From positions 1-64,000 of the forward strand of contig CAZOVB010000004.1 in assembly GCA_964583095.1 (NCBI GenBank): a stretch of 64,000 nucleotides of DNA. The letters run 5' to 3'. Positions within the stretch are counted from its first letter, which is position 1, and each line of letters starts with the position of its first letter. The position numbers and the translations under genes are program-made. The DNA is from CAZOVB01 sp964583095 (GTDB taxonomy: Bacteria > Planctomycetota > Phycisphaerae > SM23-33). Shown in pieces: positions 8,899 through 17,695 of this stretch. The notes beneath the pieces are model-generated. The model was not told the origin of the DNA. It was given only the letters and a program-made list of their open reading frames with translations, and did not search any database.

Positions 8899-11082
8899 AT
8901 GCCCAGCAAGATCCTGACCGCGTACCAGAAACTGCTCGATGACGCCCGCAAGGACCTCCAACAGGAGGACCAGACCGGCAAGACGGTCATCCAGGTCGGC
9001 TCTGCCACCTGCGAAGACGCCGCGGGCGCCAAGAAAGTCCTCCAGCAATTCAGCAAATACGTCCAGGCCAGCGGCCGGGAGGACGTGGTCGTCCACAAGG
9101 TCGGCTGCACGGGCCGATGCAGTTGCGAGCCGATCGTAAACATCCTCATCCCGGGCCAGTTCCCGGTCAAATACCAGCACGTGGACGAGGAGATGGTCCA
9201 CGAGATCTTCACCCACCACGTCCAGCAGGGCCAACCGCTGGAAGACAAGATTCTCGACCGCTCGTCGGCCAAACTGGTGCAGTACGAAGTTTTCTTCTGC
9301 GGCGGTTCGCAGTGTCGCAAGAAGTTCCCGCGTGAAATCCGCGAGGCCCTGAGCGAACAGATCGACCAGGCCGGCCTGGACCCCGAGCGGATAGAGGTCA
9401 TCACGGCCAACTGTTTCGGGCTCTGCCGCCAGGAGGTCGCCGGCGAGGCCACCCATATGCTTGTCAGGCCCGACAAGGTCATGTACCGCATCCGCAGCGA
9501 GGAAGACCTGGGCCGGGTCGTCCGCGAACACCTCAAGGAAGGCAACATCGTGGAGGACCTGGTGGTCGACGATGAGCCGATCGCCCAGCGGTTCTTCGAC
9601 CTGTTCGGCGACGTGTCGTTCTTCAACAAGCAAAGCCGTATCGCTCTTCGCAACAGCGGGATCATCGACCCCGAACGCCTCGAAGAGTACATCCGCTACC
9701 GGGGGTTCGAGGCCCTGGCCAACGTACTGGAAGCCAACGATCCCGGCGCGGTGATTGCGGAAATCAAGGGCTCCAACCTCCGGGGGCGGGGCGGGGGCGG
9801 TTACCCGACCGGCCTGAAGTGGGCGGCCGGCCGAAAGGAACAAAGCGACCAAAAATACATCGTCTGCAATGCCGACGAGGGCGATCCGGGGGCATTCATG
9901 GATCGCAGTATGCTCGAGGGCGATCCGTACAGCGTGATCGAAGGCATGGCCATCGGGGCCTTTGCCATCGGCGCCTCCCAGGGCTTCCTGTACATCCGGG
10001 CTGAGTACCCCATGGCCATCCGGCGAGTTGAAAACGCGATCGACCAGGCCCGCCGGGTCGGCCTGCTGGGCAAGGGCATTCTGGGCAGCGACTTCGACTT
10101 CGACCTGGAGATCCGCCTCGGGGCCGGGGCGTTCGTCTGCGGGGAAGAGACCGCGCTTCTGCACTCGATCCAGGGCCTGCGAGGCCAGCCCCGCATCCGT
10201 CCCCCGTATCCTTCTCAGTCCGGGCTGTGGGGTCATCCGACGGTCATCAACAACGTCGAGACCTTCGCCAACGTCCCGGTGGTGATTCAGTACGGATCGA
10301 GCTGGTTCGCCCGCATCGGGACGGAGAATTCCGGCGGGACGAAGGTCTTCGCCCTGGCCGGCAAGGTCAATCACACCGGCCTGGTGGAGGTCCCCATGGG
10401 CACCACGCTGCGGGAGATCGTCTACGATATCGGTGGGGGGATTCCCGACGGCAAGGCCCTCAAGGCCATCCAGACCGGGGGCCCCGCCGGCGGGTGCATC
10501 CCGGCCGACTACCTGGACACGGTGGTCGATTTCGATTCCCTCCGCGAGCTGGGCTCGATCATGGGCTCGGGAGGCATGATCGTCATGGACGAAGACGACT
10601 GCATGGTCGACATCGCCAAGTTCTTTTTGACCTTCTCGGAGGATGAATCCTGCGGCAAGTGTACCCCCTGCCGGGAGGGTACGACGCGAATGCTGGAGAT
10701 CATCCAGCGCATCACCGAAGGACAGGGCCAAAGCGAAGACCTGGACAAGCTCGAACGCCTGGCCAAGCTGCTCCAGAAGGCTTCGCTGTGCGGGCTGGGC
10801 AGGGCGGCTCCCAATCCGATTCTCTCGACGCTCCGTTATTTCCGCGAGGAATGGCGGGCCCACGTGGTCGACAAACGCTGCCCGTCCAACAAGTGCGTGG
10901 GGCTGATCCACTACGAGATCAAACCCGACAAGTGCGTGGGCTGCACGCTCTGTGCCCGTAACTGCCCCGTCGACTGCATCGCCGGGCAGCTGAAGAAACC
11001 CCACGAAATCGACCAGTCCCGCTGCATCAAGTGCGGCAAGTGCTACCAGGTCTGCAAATTCGACGCCGTCAGCCGAACCTGA
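8899..11082 (+). CDS. hydB: NADH/ferredoxin-oxidising hydrogenase beta subunit (HydB) with extra HndB-like domain
   Basis: A 727-residue flavin/iron-sulfur subunit that passes electrons among NADH, ferredoxin and HydA. Domains in order: (1) residues 1-120, an HndB-like thioredoxin-fold ferredoxin domain with TCEDAAGA (Cys38) and GCTGRCSCEP (Cys70, Cys74, Cys76); (2) residues 125-225, a second [2Fe-2S] thioredoxin-like domain with Cx4C (Cys134, Cys139) and Cx3C (Cys172, Cys176); (3) a NuoF-like core with GRGGGGYPTGLKW at 296-308 for FMN/NADH, CNADEGDPGAFMD at 323-335, SLBB, and ESCGKCTPCREG for a [4Fe-4S]; (4) two C-terminal [4Fe-4S] ferredoxin motifs (CVGCTLCARNCP and CIKCGKCYQVC). It is about 100 residues longer than the usual HydB because of domain 1. 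First gene of hydBAC. Confidence 0.95.
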   Translation: MPSKILTAYQKLLDDARKDLQQEDQTGKTVIQVGSATCEDAAGAKKVLQQFSKYVQASGREDVVVHKVGCTGRCSCEPIVNILIPGQFPVKYQHVDEEMVHEIFTHHVQQGQPLEDKILDRSSAKLVQYEVFFCGGSQCRKKFPREIREALSEQIDQAGLDPERIEVITANCFGLCRQEVAGEATHMLVRPDKVMYRIRSEEDLGRVVREHLKEGNIVEDLVVDDEPIAQRFFDLFGDVSFFNKQSRIALRNSGIIDPERLEEYIRYRGFEALANVLEANDPGAVIAEIKGSNLRGRGGGGYPTGLKWAAGRKEQSDQKYIVCNADEGDPGAFMDRSMLEGDPYSVIEGMAIGAFAIGASQGFLYIRAEYPMAIRRVENAIDQARRVGLLGKGILGSDFDFDLEIRLGAGAFVCGEETALLHSIQGLRGQPRIRPPYPSQSGLWGHPTVINNVETFANVPVVIQYGSSWFARIGTENSGGTKVFALAGKVNHTGLVEVPMGTTLREIVYDIGGGIPDGKALKAIQTGGPAGGCIPADYLDTVVDFDSLRELGSIMGSGGMIVMDEDDCMVDIAKFFLTFSEDESCGKCTPCREGTTRMLEIIQRITEGQGQSEDLDKLERLAKLLQKASLCGLGRAAPNPILSTLRYFREEWRAHVVDKRCPSNKCVGLIHYEIKPDKCVGCTLCARNCPVDCIAGQLKKPHEIDQSRCIKCGKCYQVCKFDAVSRT

Positions 11083-11101
11083 GGCCTCCAAGGTGCCACC
11101 C

Positions 11102-12895
11102 ATGACAGAATCCAACCCCGAAATGATCAACATCACCATCGATGGCCAGCAGGTTCAGGAACGCAAGGGCCTGACCATCATGGAAGCGGCTGAAAAACTG
11201 GGCATCCGCATCCCCCGGCTCTGCTACCACCCGGAGCTTTCCCTGGCCGGCTCGTGCCGCGTCTGCATCGTCGACGTCAAGGACATGGGGTTCTACATGG
11301 CCTCGTGTTCGGTGGAAATCTGGGAGGGGATGGTCGTGGAGACCAACTCTCCCGAGATCCGCCAGGCCCGGCGGGATATCGTCGAGTTGCTCCTGGACAA
11401 CCACTCCAAGGACTGCCAGACCTGCCAGCGCGACGGGCACTGCGAGCTTCAGAACCTGGCCTATCGGCTGGGGATTCGCGAGCGGCTCTTCGAGGGCAAG
11501 CGGAAGGACTACCCGGCCGACCTGACCAGCCGAAGCGTGATCCGCGAGCCCAAGAAGTGCATTCTCTGCGGCCGGTGCGTGCGGGTCTGCGACGAGGTCC
11601 AGGGCGTGTGCAACCTTTCCCAGCAGGGCAGAGGGTTCGGGACGTACGTTACCCCCGCTCACGCGGACAACATGGACGAATCGGTCTGCATTCAGTGCGG
11701 CCAGTGCATAAACGTCTGCCCGACCGCGGCCTTTCTGGAGCAGACGCATACCGACCAGGTATGGGCAGCCCTGGCCGACCCGGGCAAACACGTAGTGGCC
11801 CAGACGGCTCCGAGCATTCGGGCGGCCATCGGGGAAGGCTTCGACCTCGAGCCGGGCACGCCCTCGACGGGGCGGATGGTCTCGGCGCTGCGACAGCTTG
11901 GGTTTGACGCGGTCTTCGATACCGACCTGGCAGCGGACCTGACGATTGTGGAGGAATCCAACGAGCTGATCCACCGCCTCCAGGGCGGTGGAGCCCTGCC
12001 GATGCTCACCAGTTGCTCGCCCGGGTGGATCAACTTCCTGGAGAAGTTCTATCCCGAGCTGATCCCCCATGCCTCCTCTTGTCGCTCGCCGATGAGCATG
12101 ATGTCCGTCCTGACCAAGACCTACTACGCCCAGAGCAAGGGCATCGACCCCAAGGATATTTACATGGTGGCCGTCATGCCCTGCGTGGCCAAGAAGTACG
12201 AAGCCCAGCGGCCCGAACACACCATGGATGACGGGACACCCTATACCGATGCGGTACTGACCACCCGCGAGCTGATCTGGATGATCAAATCGTTCGGAAT
12301 CGACTACTGGAACCTGCCCCAGATGGAGTTCTGGAACATTCCCTCCGAGGAGTTCGATGCGCCGCTGGGCATTGCCACCGGGGCCGGGGATATCTTCGGA
12401 ACCACCGGTGGGGTGATGGAAGCCACGCTTCGAACCGCCTATGAAAAGGTCACCGGCAAACCTTGCGAGAACCTGGAGTTCCACGACGTCCGCGCGGTGG
12501 AAGGCCTTCGCGAAGCGACGGTGGAGATGGGCGACAAGAAGCTCAATGTCGGGGTGGCCAACGGGCTGAGCAACGCCAAGAAGCTGCTGGACAAGGCGGT
12601 ATCGGGTGAGAAGGAATTCCACGTGATCGAGGTGATGGCCTGCCCGGGCGGGTGCATCGGTGGGGGCGGTCAGCCGTATCCGCCCCGTGGCGGGAAGATC
12701 CTCGATGCCGAGCTGCTCCGGCTCCGCGCCAAGGCCTTGTATGACATCGATGGCCAGAAGCAGCTTCGTAAGAGCCACGAGAACCCCGCGCTGAAGAAGA
12801 TCTACGAGGACTTCCTGGGCGAGGTCGGCGGTGACAAGGCCCACAAGCTCCTCCACACGCACTACGGGGCGAAACTGCCCAGAGGTATCAAATGA
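11102..12895 (+). CDS. hydA: [FeFe]-hydrogenase catalytic subunit (HydA, trimeric type)
   Basis: A 597-residue enzyme that makes or consumes H2 at the H-cluster. From N to C: [2Fe-2S] plant-ferredoxin domain (Cys41, Cys52, Cys55, Cys69), His-Cys [4Fe-4S] (HSKDCQTCQRDGHC, 101-114), two [4Fe-4S] (KCILCGRCVRVC and CIQCGQCINVCP), then the H domain. H-cluster motifs are TSCSPGW at 303-309 (L1), MPCVAKKYE at 359-367 (L2) and VMACPGGCIGGGGQP at 511-525 (L3). L1 has Ser306 where the standard motif has a second Cys. I start at ATG 11102, with AAGG 7-8 bases upstream, not at GTG 11093. It lies 19 bases after hydB and overlaps hydC by ATGA. Maturases HydE, HydF and HydG are not in the window. Confidence 0.96.
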   Translation: MTESNPEMINITIDGQQVQERKGLTIMEAAEKLGIRIPRLCYHPELSLAGSCRVCIVDVKDMGFYMASCSVEIWEGMVVETNSPEIRQARRDIVELLLDNHSKDCQTCQRDGHCELQNLAYRLGIRERLFEGKRKDYPADLTSRSVIREPKKCILCGRCVRVCDEVQGVCNLSQQGRGFGTYVTPAHADNMDESVCIQCGQCINVCPTAAFLEQTHTDQVWAALADPGKHVVAQTAPSIRAAIGEGFDLEPGTPSTGRMVSALRQLGFDAVFDTDLAADLTIVEESNELIHRLQGGGALPMLTSCSPGWINFLEKFYPELIPHASSCRSPMSMMSVLTKTYYAQSKGIDPKDIYMVAVMPCVAKKYEAQRPEHTMDDGTPYTDAVLTTRELIWMIKSFGIDYWNLPQMEFWNIPSEEFDAPLGIATGAGDIFGTTGGVMEATLRTAYEKVTGKPCENLEFHDVRAVEGLREATVEMGDKKLNVGVANGLSNAKKLLDKAVSGEKEFHVIEVMACPGGCIGGGGQPYPPRGGKILDAELLRLRAKALYDIDGQKQLRKSHENPALKKIYEDFLGEVGGDKAHKLLHTHYGAKLPRGIK

Positions 12896-13419
12896 GCAAT
12901 ACGACACCGACAGACAGTTGGTCCCAGGTTCGAACCGCCGCCCGGGGGGCCTTGGGAGAGCAACTGGCCGACCACGTCGAGGCCTGCCGGGAAAAACCGC
13001 ACCCCGAGAGCCACCTCATCGGCGTACTGCACAAGGTGCAGCAGGCCTTCGGCTACCTGCCCCGCGAGCAGCTCGAAGCGGTGGCACAACTCCTCCAGGT
13101 GCCCTCGACAACGGTCACCGGCGTGGCAACGTTCTATCACTTCTTCCGCACCACGCCCCAGGGCAAGCACCAGATCAACATCTGCATGGGCACGGCCTGC
13201 TATGTCAAAGGCGCCCAGGCGGTGGCGGACAAATTCATGGACGAACTAGGCGTGAGCTTCGGCGAGACCAGCGGCGACAAGATGTTCACCCTCCAGGGCT
13301 CGCGGTGTCTGGGCACGTGCGGGCTGGCGCCGGTGGTGATGATCGACGAGGACGTCCACGGCCAGGTGACCCCGGACCAGGTGCCGCTGCTGCTGGAAGA
13401 ATACCGCAAGAAGAGTTGA
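12892..13419 (+). CDS. hydC: hydrogenase gamma subunit, NuoE-like [2Fe-2S] protein (HydC)
   Basis: A 175-residue homologue of the 24-kDa subunit of complex I. It has a helical N-terminal domain and a thioredoxin-like [2Fe-2S] domain with ligands Cys98 and Cys103 (CMGTAC) and Cys139 and Cys143 (CLGTC). It completes the HydABC complex that uses NADH and reduced ferredoxin together. The ATG overlaps the hydA TGA by ATGA, so translation is coupled. Gene order is B-A-C rather than the C-B-A order of Thermotoga. It is convergent with pstB 79 bases downstream; that gap holds a short hairpin (GCCCG/CGGGC near 13477-13492) without a T run. Confidence 0.95.
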   Translation: MSNTTPTDSWSQVRTAARGALGEQLADHVEACREKPHPESHLIGVLHKVQQAFGYLPREQLEAVAQLLQVPSTTVTGVATFYHFFRTTPQGKHQINICMGTACYVKGAQAVADKFMDELGVSFGETSGDKMFTLQGSRCLGTCGLAPVVMIDEDVHGQVTPDQVPLLLEEYRKKS

Positions 13420-13497
13420 TTTCGGCCCCCGGGAGGAAGACCTGCCGGGCCCTGAGGCCGGAGGCGATGCTGCTCTGCCCGCTGCGTCGGGCGGGGA

Positions 13498-14379
13498 CTA
13501 TCCGAATCGGCCGGTGACGTAGTTTTCCGTAAGTTCCTGCGCGGGCTTTCCGAAGATCACTTCCGACGTGTCGTACTCGATGAGTTTGCCCAGGTGCATG
13601 AAGGCGGTGTAATCGCCCACCCGTGCGGCCTGCTGCATGTTGTGGGTGACGATCACGATGGCGTATTCCTTCTTGAGATCGTGGATGAGCTCCTCGATCT
13701 TGGCCGTGGAGAGCGGGTCCAGGGCGCTGCAGGGCTCGTCCATCAAGAGCACTTCGGGCTTGACCGCCAAGGCCCGGGCGATGCAAAGCCGCTGCTGCTG
13801 ACCGCCGGAGATGCTCAGCCCCGAGGCGTCGAAGAGCTTGTCCTTGACCTCCTCCCAGAGGAAGGCCCGTTTCAGGGCCCATTCCACTCGCTGCTCGATG
13901 TCCAGGTCCTTGCTTCGCGGGCGAATCCGCAGGCCGTACGCGACGTTCTCAAAGATCGTCTTGGGGAACGGGTTGGGCTTCTGGAAGACCATGCCGATAT
14001 GCCTTCGCACGGCCACCGGGTCGACGTTCTTGCCGTAGACGTCCTGGCCTTCGAGCTTGAGCGATCCTTCGATGCGACAATGCGGGATGCGGTCGTTCAT
14101 GCGGTTGATGCAGCGCAGCAGGGTGCTCTTGCCGCAGCCGCTGGGGCCGATGATGGCCGTGACCGACTCGGACAGGATGTCCATGCTCACATCGAACAGC
14201 GCCTGGACGTTCTGGTACCAGAGGTCGATGTTGCGGATTTCGATCAGGGGCTCGCCGGGCTGCTGCTCAACCGAAACGGGACGGATCTTGGGCGCGGTGG
14301 ATTCCCCGGCGGCCTGGCCGGCGGAGGTCTTTCGGCCGGGAGGCTGGGGGGCTGGTTGTGGGCTCTGGGTGGAAGTCAC
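13498..14379 (-). CDS. pstB: phosphate ABC transporter ATP-binding protein PstB
   Basis: A 293-residue ABC ATPase that drives PstSCA phosphate import. Walker A is GPSGCGKST at residues 78-86; the signature region reads LSISGGQQQRLCIARAL and Walker B is VLLMDEPCSALDP. IDLWYQNVQALFDVSMDI is typical of PstB. The first 45 residues are a low-complexity Pro/Ala-rich extension before the normal PstB start. The start is GTG, 6 bases after the pstA stop. Last gene of arsR-pstSCAB; no phoU follows in the window. Confidence 0.95.
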   Translation of the reverse strand: MTSTQSPQPAPQPPGRKTSAGQAAGESTAPKIRPVSVEQQPGEPLIEIRNIDLWYQNVQALFDVSMDILSESVTAIIGPSGCGKSTLLRCINRMNDRIPHCRIEGSLKLEGQDVYGKNVDPVAVRRHIGMVFQKPNPFPKTIFENVAYGLRIRPRSKDLDIEQRVEWALKRAFLWEEVKDKLFDASGLSISGGQQQRLCIARALAVKPEVLLMDEPCSALDPLSTAKIEELIHDLKKEYAIVIVTHNMQQAARVGDYTAFMHLGKLIEYDTSEVIFGKPAQELTENYVTGRFG

Positions 14380-14385
14380 GGCAGG

Positions 14386-15282
14386 TCAGTCCTGACTCTG
14401 GAACTTGTTGCGGAGGAAGATAGCCACGGCGTTGAGTGCAAGCATGACCACCAGCAGCGTAACCACGCCGGCCGCGGCAACGCCTTTCTTAAAGGCCGGG
14501 TCGGCGTAATCGGCCCAGCGGTAGATCTGCATCGTCATGGTGGTGAACTTATCGGTGGGCTGGGTAGGAACATGCATGACAAACGAAGGCACGCCGATCA
14601 TGATCAGCGGTGCGGTCTCTCCCATCGCCCGGGCCAGCGAGAGGATCGTCCCGGTCAGGATGCCGGGAAACGCCTTGGGCAGCACAACGCGCCTAATGGT
14701 CTGCCACTGCGTGGCCCCCATCCCATAGGAGGCGTCGCGAAGGGAATCGGGTACGGCCTTGATGGCTTCCATCGACGAGATGATGATCACCGGAAGGATC
14801 AGCAGGGACATCGTCATCGCTGCCAGAAGAACCGTGCCGGCATCGAGACCCAGTATGGTTACGAACAGGCCCATTCCCAGCAGGCCCCAGACGATGGAGG
14901 GCACCCCGGCGAGGTTGGCGATGTTGATGTTGACGAACTTGGTGAACCAGCTTGGCCTGGCGTACTCTGTCAGGTAGACCGCAGCCCCGATGCCCAGCAC
15001 CAGGGACATGGGGATCAGCAGTGCGACCATGAAGATCGTACCGACTATCGCCGGTTTGAACCCTGCCCTTTCCGGGTACAACGAAGAGGGAAAGCTGGTC
15101 AGGAACTGCCAGTCCAGCCAACCGATCGAGTCGAGCACGACGTAAAAGAGCAGCACGAACAGCGCAACCGTGCCAATGAGCGTGGAGATCAGGCAGGTGA
15201 CCATCAGAACCCAATCCAGCACGCGTCCCGCGCCGCCGGATTGCAGGGCTGATTTGGCGTTCTTTTTGTCCGTCCGGGCCAT
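14386..15282 (-). CDS. pstA: phosphate ABC transporter permease PstA
   Basis: A 298-residue inner-membrane permease with about six helices. The EAA-type loop is visible around SLRDASYGMGATQWQTIRRV, followed by PKAFPGILTGTILSLARAMGET. I chose ATG 15282 because GGAGAAGAG lies 7 bases upstream; an in-frame TTG at 15300 lacks such a site. A periplasmic loop reads DWQFLTSFPSSLYPERAG, as in other PstA proteins. It pairs with PstC to form the phosphate channel energised by PstB. It lies 26 bases downstream of pstC. Confidence 0.94.
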   Translation of the reverse strand: MARTDKKNAKSALQSGGAGRVLDWVLMVTCLISTLIGTVALFVLLFYVVLDSIGWLDWQFLTSFPSSLYPERAGFKPAIVGTIFMVALLIPMSLVLGIGAAVYLTEYARPSWFTKFVNINIANLAGVPSIVWGLLGMGLFVTILGLDAGTVLLAAMTMSLLILPVIIISSMEAIKAVPDSLRDASYGMGATQWQTIRRVVLPKAFPGILTGTILSLARAMGETAPLIMIGVPSFVMHVPTQPTDKFTTMTMQIYRWADYADPAFKKGVAAAGVVTLLVVMLALNAVAIFLRNKFQSQD

Positions 15283-15308
15283 GTAGAGTCTCTTCTCCAA
15301 GCGGAAAC

Positions 15309-16292
15309 CTATTCGTACTTCTCCCGGAACCGCGCGGTGACCACGGCCCCAAGAAGGTTCATCACAAAGGTCATGAAGAACAGCAGCAGTCCGATGGCGA
15401 AAAGGCTCCGGTAGGCCAGGCCGAAGGCCTCCAGGTCGCCCGTGCCAAGGTTCACCATCGCAGCGGTCATGGTTTCAATGGGCCGAAGGAGCGTCTCTTC
15501 CAGATTCAGCGGGTTGACCATCTGGGGCTTCTGCCCAGCCGCCAGGGATACCGCCATCGTTTCACCGATCGCGCGAGAAAACGCCAGGATGAACGACGCG
15601 ATGATCCCCGAGATGGCTGCGGGGATGACAACGCGGATCACGACATAGAACTTGCTGGCGCCCAGGGCATAGCCGGCCATGCGCAGGGACCGGGGCACGG
15701 AGCGCATTGCATCTTCGCTGATGCTGGCCACCAGGGGGATGATCATGACCCCCACCACAATACAGGCGCTGAGGGCATTGAAGTAGGAAACCTGCACCTG
15801 TCCGTTGGTGAGCCAGGGCAGCAGGTCCTGCAAGGCCGGGGTGATGTAGACCAGCGCGAAGTATCCGTAGACGATCGTCGGTATGCCGGCCAGGATTTCC
15901 AGCAGAGGCTTGAGGACGGCCCGGACTCTGGGCCTTGCGAACTCGCTGAGATACACCGCTGCGGCCACGCCGATCGGCACGGCAATAAAGGCCGATCCGA
16001 CCGTTACGACCATCGTGCCTGCCACAAGAGGCAGGACCCCGAATTCCTCTGTACTGGTGCTCCAGTTCGTCCCGGTCAGGAAGCTCCAGGGGGAGTATTC
16101 GCTGAAGAAGGAGGTAGCCGTGTAGAGCAGCGTCAGGATGATACTGACGGTGGTCAGGATCGTGATGACGGCACAGACGGTGACCAGACCCTTGACCACG
16201 CGTTCCATTGCGGGGTGGACCGCGGAGGTCAAGTCGAGTCTAGGCTTGGTTGAAGAGGGGTCTTGGCTCAAGGCAGGCTCGCGGAGTGTCAA
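15309..16292 (-). CDS. pstC: phosphate ABC transporter permease PstC
   Basis: A 327-residue inner-membrane permease with six predicted helices. The large periplasmic loop contains EYSPWSFLTGTNWSTSTEEFGVLPLVAGT, seen here in two parts (SPWSFLTGTNWS and EEFGVLPLVAGT), typical of PstC. The EAA loop reads VPRSLRMAGYALGASKFYV. The start is uncertain: TTG 16292 gives a 28-residue cytoplasmic lead, while ATG 16208 (MERVVKGLVTV) would begin at the first helix; neither has a good ribosome site. It lies between pstS (61 bases upstream) and pstA. Confidence 0.93.
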   Translation of the reverse strand: MTLREPALSQDPSSTKPRLDLTSAVHPAMERVVKGLVTVCAVITILTTVSIILTLLYTATSFFSEYSPWSFLTGTNWSTSTEEFGVLPLVAGTMVVTVGSAFIAVPIGVAAAVYLSEFARPRVRAVLKPLLEILAGIPTIVYGYFALVYITPALQDLLPWLTNGQVQVSYFNALSACIVVGVMIIPLVASISEDAMRSVPRSLRMAGYALGASKFYVVIRVVIPAAISGIIASFILAFSRAIGETMAVSLAAGQKPQMVNPLNLEETLLRPIETMTAAMVNLGTGDLEAFGLAYRSLFAIGLLLFFMTFVMNLLGAVVTARFREKYE

Positions 16293-16353
16293 GTGGAGAG
16301 GAAAGCGGCGGCCGGAATGGGCTTCCGGCCGCCGCCGCTTCCGTCAGGGTCGG

Positions 16354-17280
16354 TTACGGCTCGACGCCGATCTTCTTGAGGTTGGCTTCCATTTCCGCCT
16401 GAGTGATCGGGACATACCCGACATCCGAGACCAGATCCGACGCCGCCTTGCGAATGTAGAACTCCACGAACATCTTGACGTGGGGCTTTTCCAGTTCCTT
16501 CTTGGAGACGTAGATGAACAAGGGTCGGCTCAGGGGATACTCGTTGGACTGGGCGGTTTCCATGCTGGGCTTGACGGGGGTGTCGCCGGCCTTTTCGGCA
16601 ATGGCCAGGGCCTTGAGGGAGTCTTCGTTCTTCACGTAGTAGGCGAAGCCGAAGTAGCCCATGGCGTACTTGCTGTTCTTGACGGCGTTGACGATCACGT
16701 TGTCGTGCTCGGTACCCTGGTAGTCACTGCTGGGAATGTGCTTCTGTCCTTCCAGGACGGTCTCCGAGAAGTAGTCGTACGTTCCGGAAGCGTTGGTCGG
16801 ACCCAGCAACTGAATTTCTTCGCTGGGCCAATCGGGGTTCACGTCGCTCCACTTCTTGGCAGTGTTGGCGGTTCCCCAGATCCGGGCCAACTGCTCAAAC
16901 GTCATGCTGTCAGTCCAGTCGGCTTCGGGGCTGACGACGACACTCAGAGCGTCGATGCCGATCTTCAGTTCGATCGGCTCGATCCCGTTTTCCTGGGCGG
17001 CATTCTTCTCGCTGTCCTTGATAGGCCTGCTGGCATTGTTGATTGCCGTTCGCCCGGGGATGAAGTGCTCCTTGAATCCGCCGCCGGTGCCCGTCGAGGT
17101 GTTGGTGATCTCGATATTGGGATGTTCGGCCTTGAACGCCTCGATAATCGCATTGGTCACAGGTTCAACGGTGCTGCTGCCGGCAATGTTGATCTCTTCC
17201 TTGTCTTCATCCTTGCAGCCGGTCGTTCCCAGCAGCAAAGCAACAGCCAAGAGGGGCAGGATCCATTTCGTGTGGTTCAT
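16354..17280 (-). CDS. pstS: phosphate-binding lipoprotein PstS
   Basis: A 308-residue periplasmic binding protein anchored as a lipoprotein: the signal ends LLLGTTGC with lipidated Cys22. Phosphate-binding motifs are present: INIAGSSTVEPVTNAI near residue 30, NTSTGTGGGFKEH near 60, and INNASRPIKDSE near 80. It delivers phosphate to PstCAB. AAGGAG stands 7 bases before ATG. It is the second gene after the ArsR-type regulator (58-base gap), so the operon is probably controlled both by phosphate limitation and by that regulator. Confidence 0.96.
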   Translation of the reverse strand: MNHTKWILPLLAVALLLGTTGCKDEDKEEINIAGSSTVEPVTNAIIEAFKAEHPNIEITNTSTGTGGGFKEHFIPGRTAINNASRPIKDSEKNAAQENGIEPIELKIGIDALSVVVSPEADWTDSMTFEQLARIWGTANTAKKWSDVNPDWPSEEIQLLGPTNASGTYDYFSETVLEGQKHIPSSDYQGTEHDNVIVNAVKNSKYAMGYFGFAYYVKNEDSLKALAIAEKAGDTPVKPSMETAQSNEYPLSRPLFIYVSKKELEKPHVKMFVEFYIRKAASDLVSDVGYVPITQAEMEANLKKIGVEP

Positions 17281-17338
17281 CTCGTTCTCCTTGCTAGCAA
17301 TCCATCGGTTTGTGTATCAGCCGGCCAAGCGGGCCCAC

Positions 17339-17620
17339 TCAGGCACCGCCGGCGTAGCGTTTGACCCATTTTCGAAGCTGGTCTGCCGCAGGCCTGGCAG
17401 CATCCCGGGCCGGGGCGAAATACCGCCACCTTCCCTGGGCCCAGCTTTCCACCAGTCCCGCATGAACCAGAATGCTCAGATGTTTGGAAACCGTCGAGGG
17501 GGCCAGATCCAATGCTTCGCTCAGATCCCCCAGGCACTTGGGGGACTGTTCCAGAAGCAGCAGCAGGCGGAGGCGGTTTTCCTCAGCCGTGGCCTTGAGG
17601 ATTTCCAGGGCGTCTTCCAT
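17339..17620 (-). CDS. ArsR-family winged-helix repressor
   Basis: A 93-residue HTH protein: LKATAEENRLRLLLLLEQS at the N-terminus, the recognition helix region LDLAPSTVSKHLSILVHAGLV, and the wing WAQGRWRYFAP. There is no CVC metal-binding motif in the recognition helix (site alpha-3), so a metal sensor is doubtful. It lies directly upstream of pstS on the same strand, an unusual first gene for a pst operon. A TTCGA-N6-TCGAA inverted repeat sits 18 bases upstream of its start, a plausible self-operator. Confidence 0.9.
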   Translation of the reverse strand: MEDALEILKATAEENRLRLLLLLEQSPKCLGDLSEALDLAPSTVSKHLSILVHAGLVESWAQGRWRYFAPARDAARPAADQLRKWVKRYAGGA

Positions 17621-17637
17621 GCCCGCATACTGTAGCT

Positions 17638-17653
17638 TTCGATAGATGTCGAA
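17638..17653. promoter_or_regulatory. inverted repeat, candidate operator of the ArsR-type regulator
   Basis: TTCGA, six bases, then TCGAA: a perfect 5+5 inverted repeat placed 18-33 bases upstream of the regulator start codon. ArsR-family repressors commonly bind such repeats over their own promoters. It abuts the PHO-box-like repeats, so the two regulators could compete or cooperate. Confidence 0.45.
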
Positions 17654-17695
17654 GTGTTAAGGTTGCGTGAAGAGTCCTTGGAAGTTTCGTTAAGG
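17652..17695 (-). promoter_or_regulatory. PHO-box-like array of 11-bp repeats
   Basis: Read on the minus strand, four consecutive 11-mers run CCTTAACGAAA, CTTCCAAGGAC, TCTTCACGCAA, CCTTAACACTT. Units 1 and 4 share CCTTAAC and unit 3 is close to it; unit 2 is poor. Direct repeats with an 11-bp step are the hallmark of PhoB/PhoP binding sites, and a pst operon lies immediately downstream. The match is by layout, not by a known planctomycete consensus. Confidence 0.5.

Noticed and set aside
8601..9692. N-terminal extension of the second LRR protein by 364 codons
   Set aside because: It would remove the signal peptide from the N-terminus and run antisense through hydB; ATG 8600 matches the paralogue.
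8674..11139. 821-codon open frame on the minus strand opposite hydB
   Set aside because: It is the mirror of a GC-rich gene whose domains are certain; its translation has no recognisable motif.
13420..13497. Terminator between hydC and pstB
   Set aside because: The GCCCG/CGGGC hairpin is short and has no T run on either strand.
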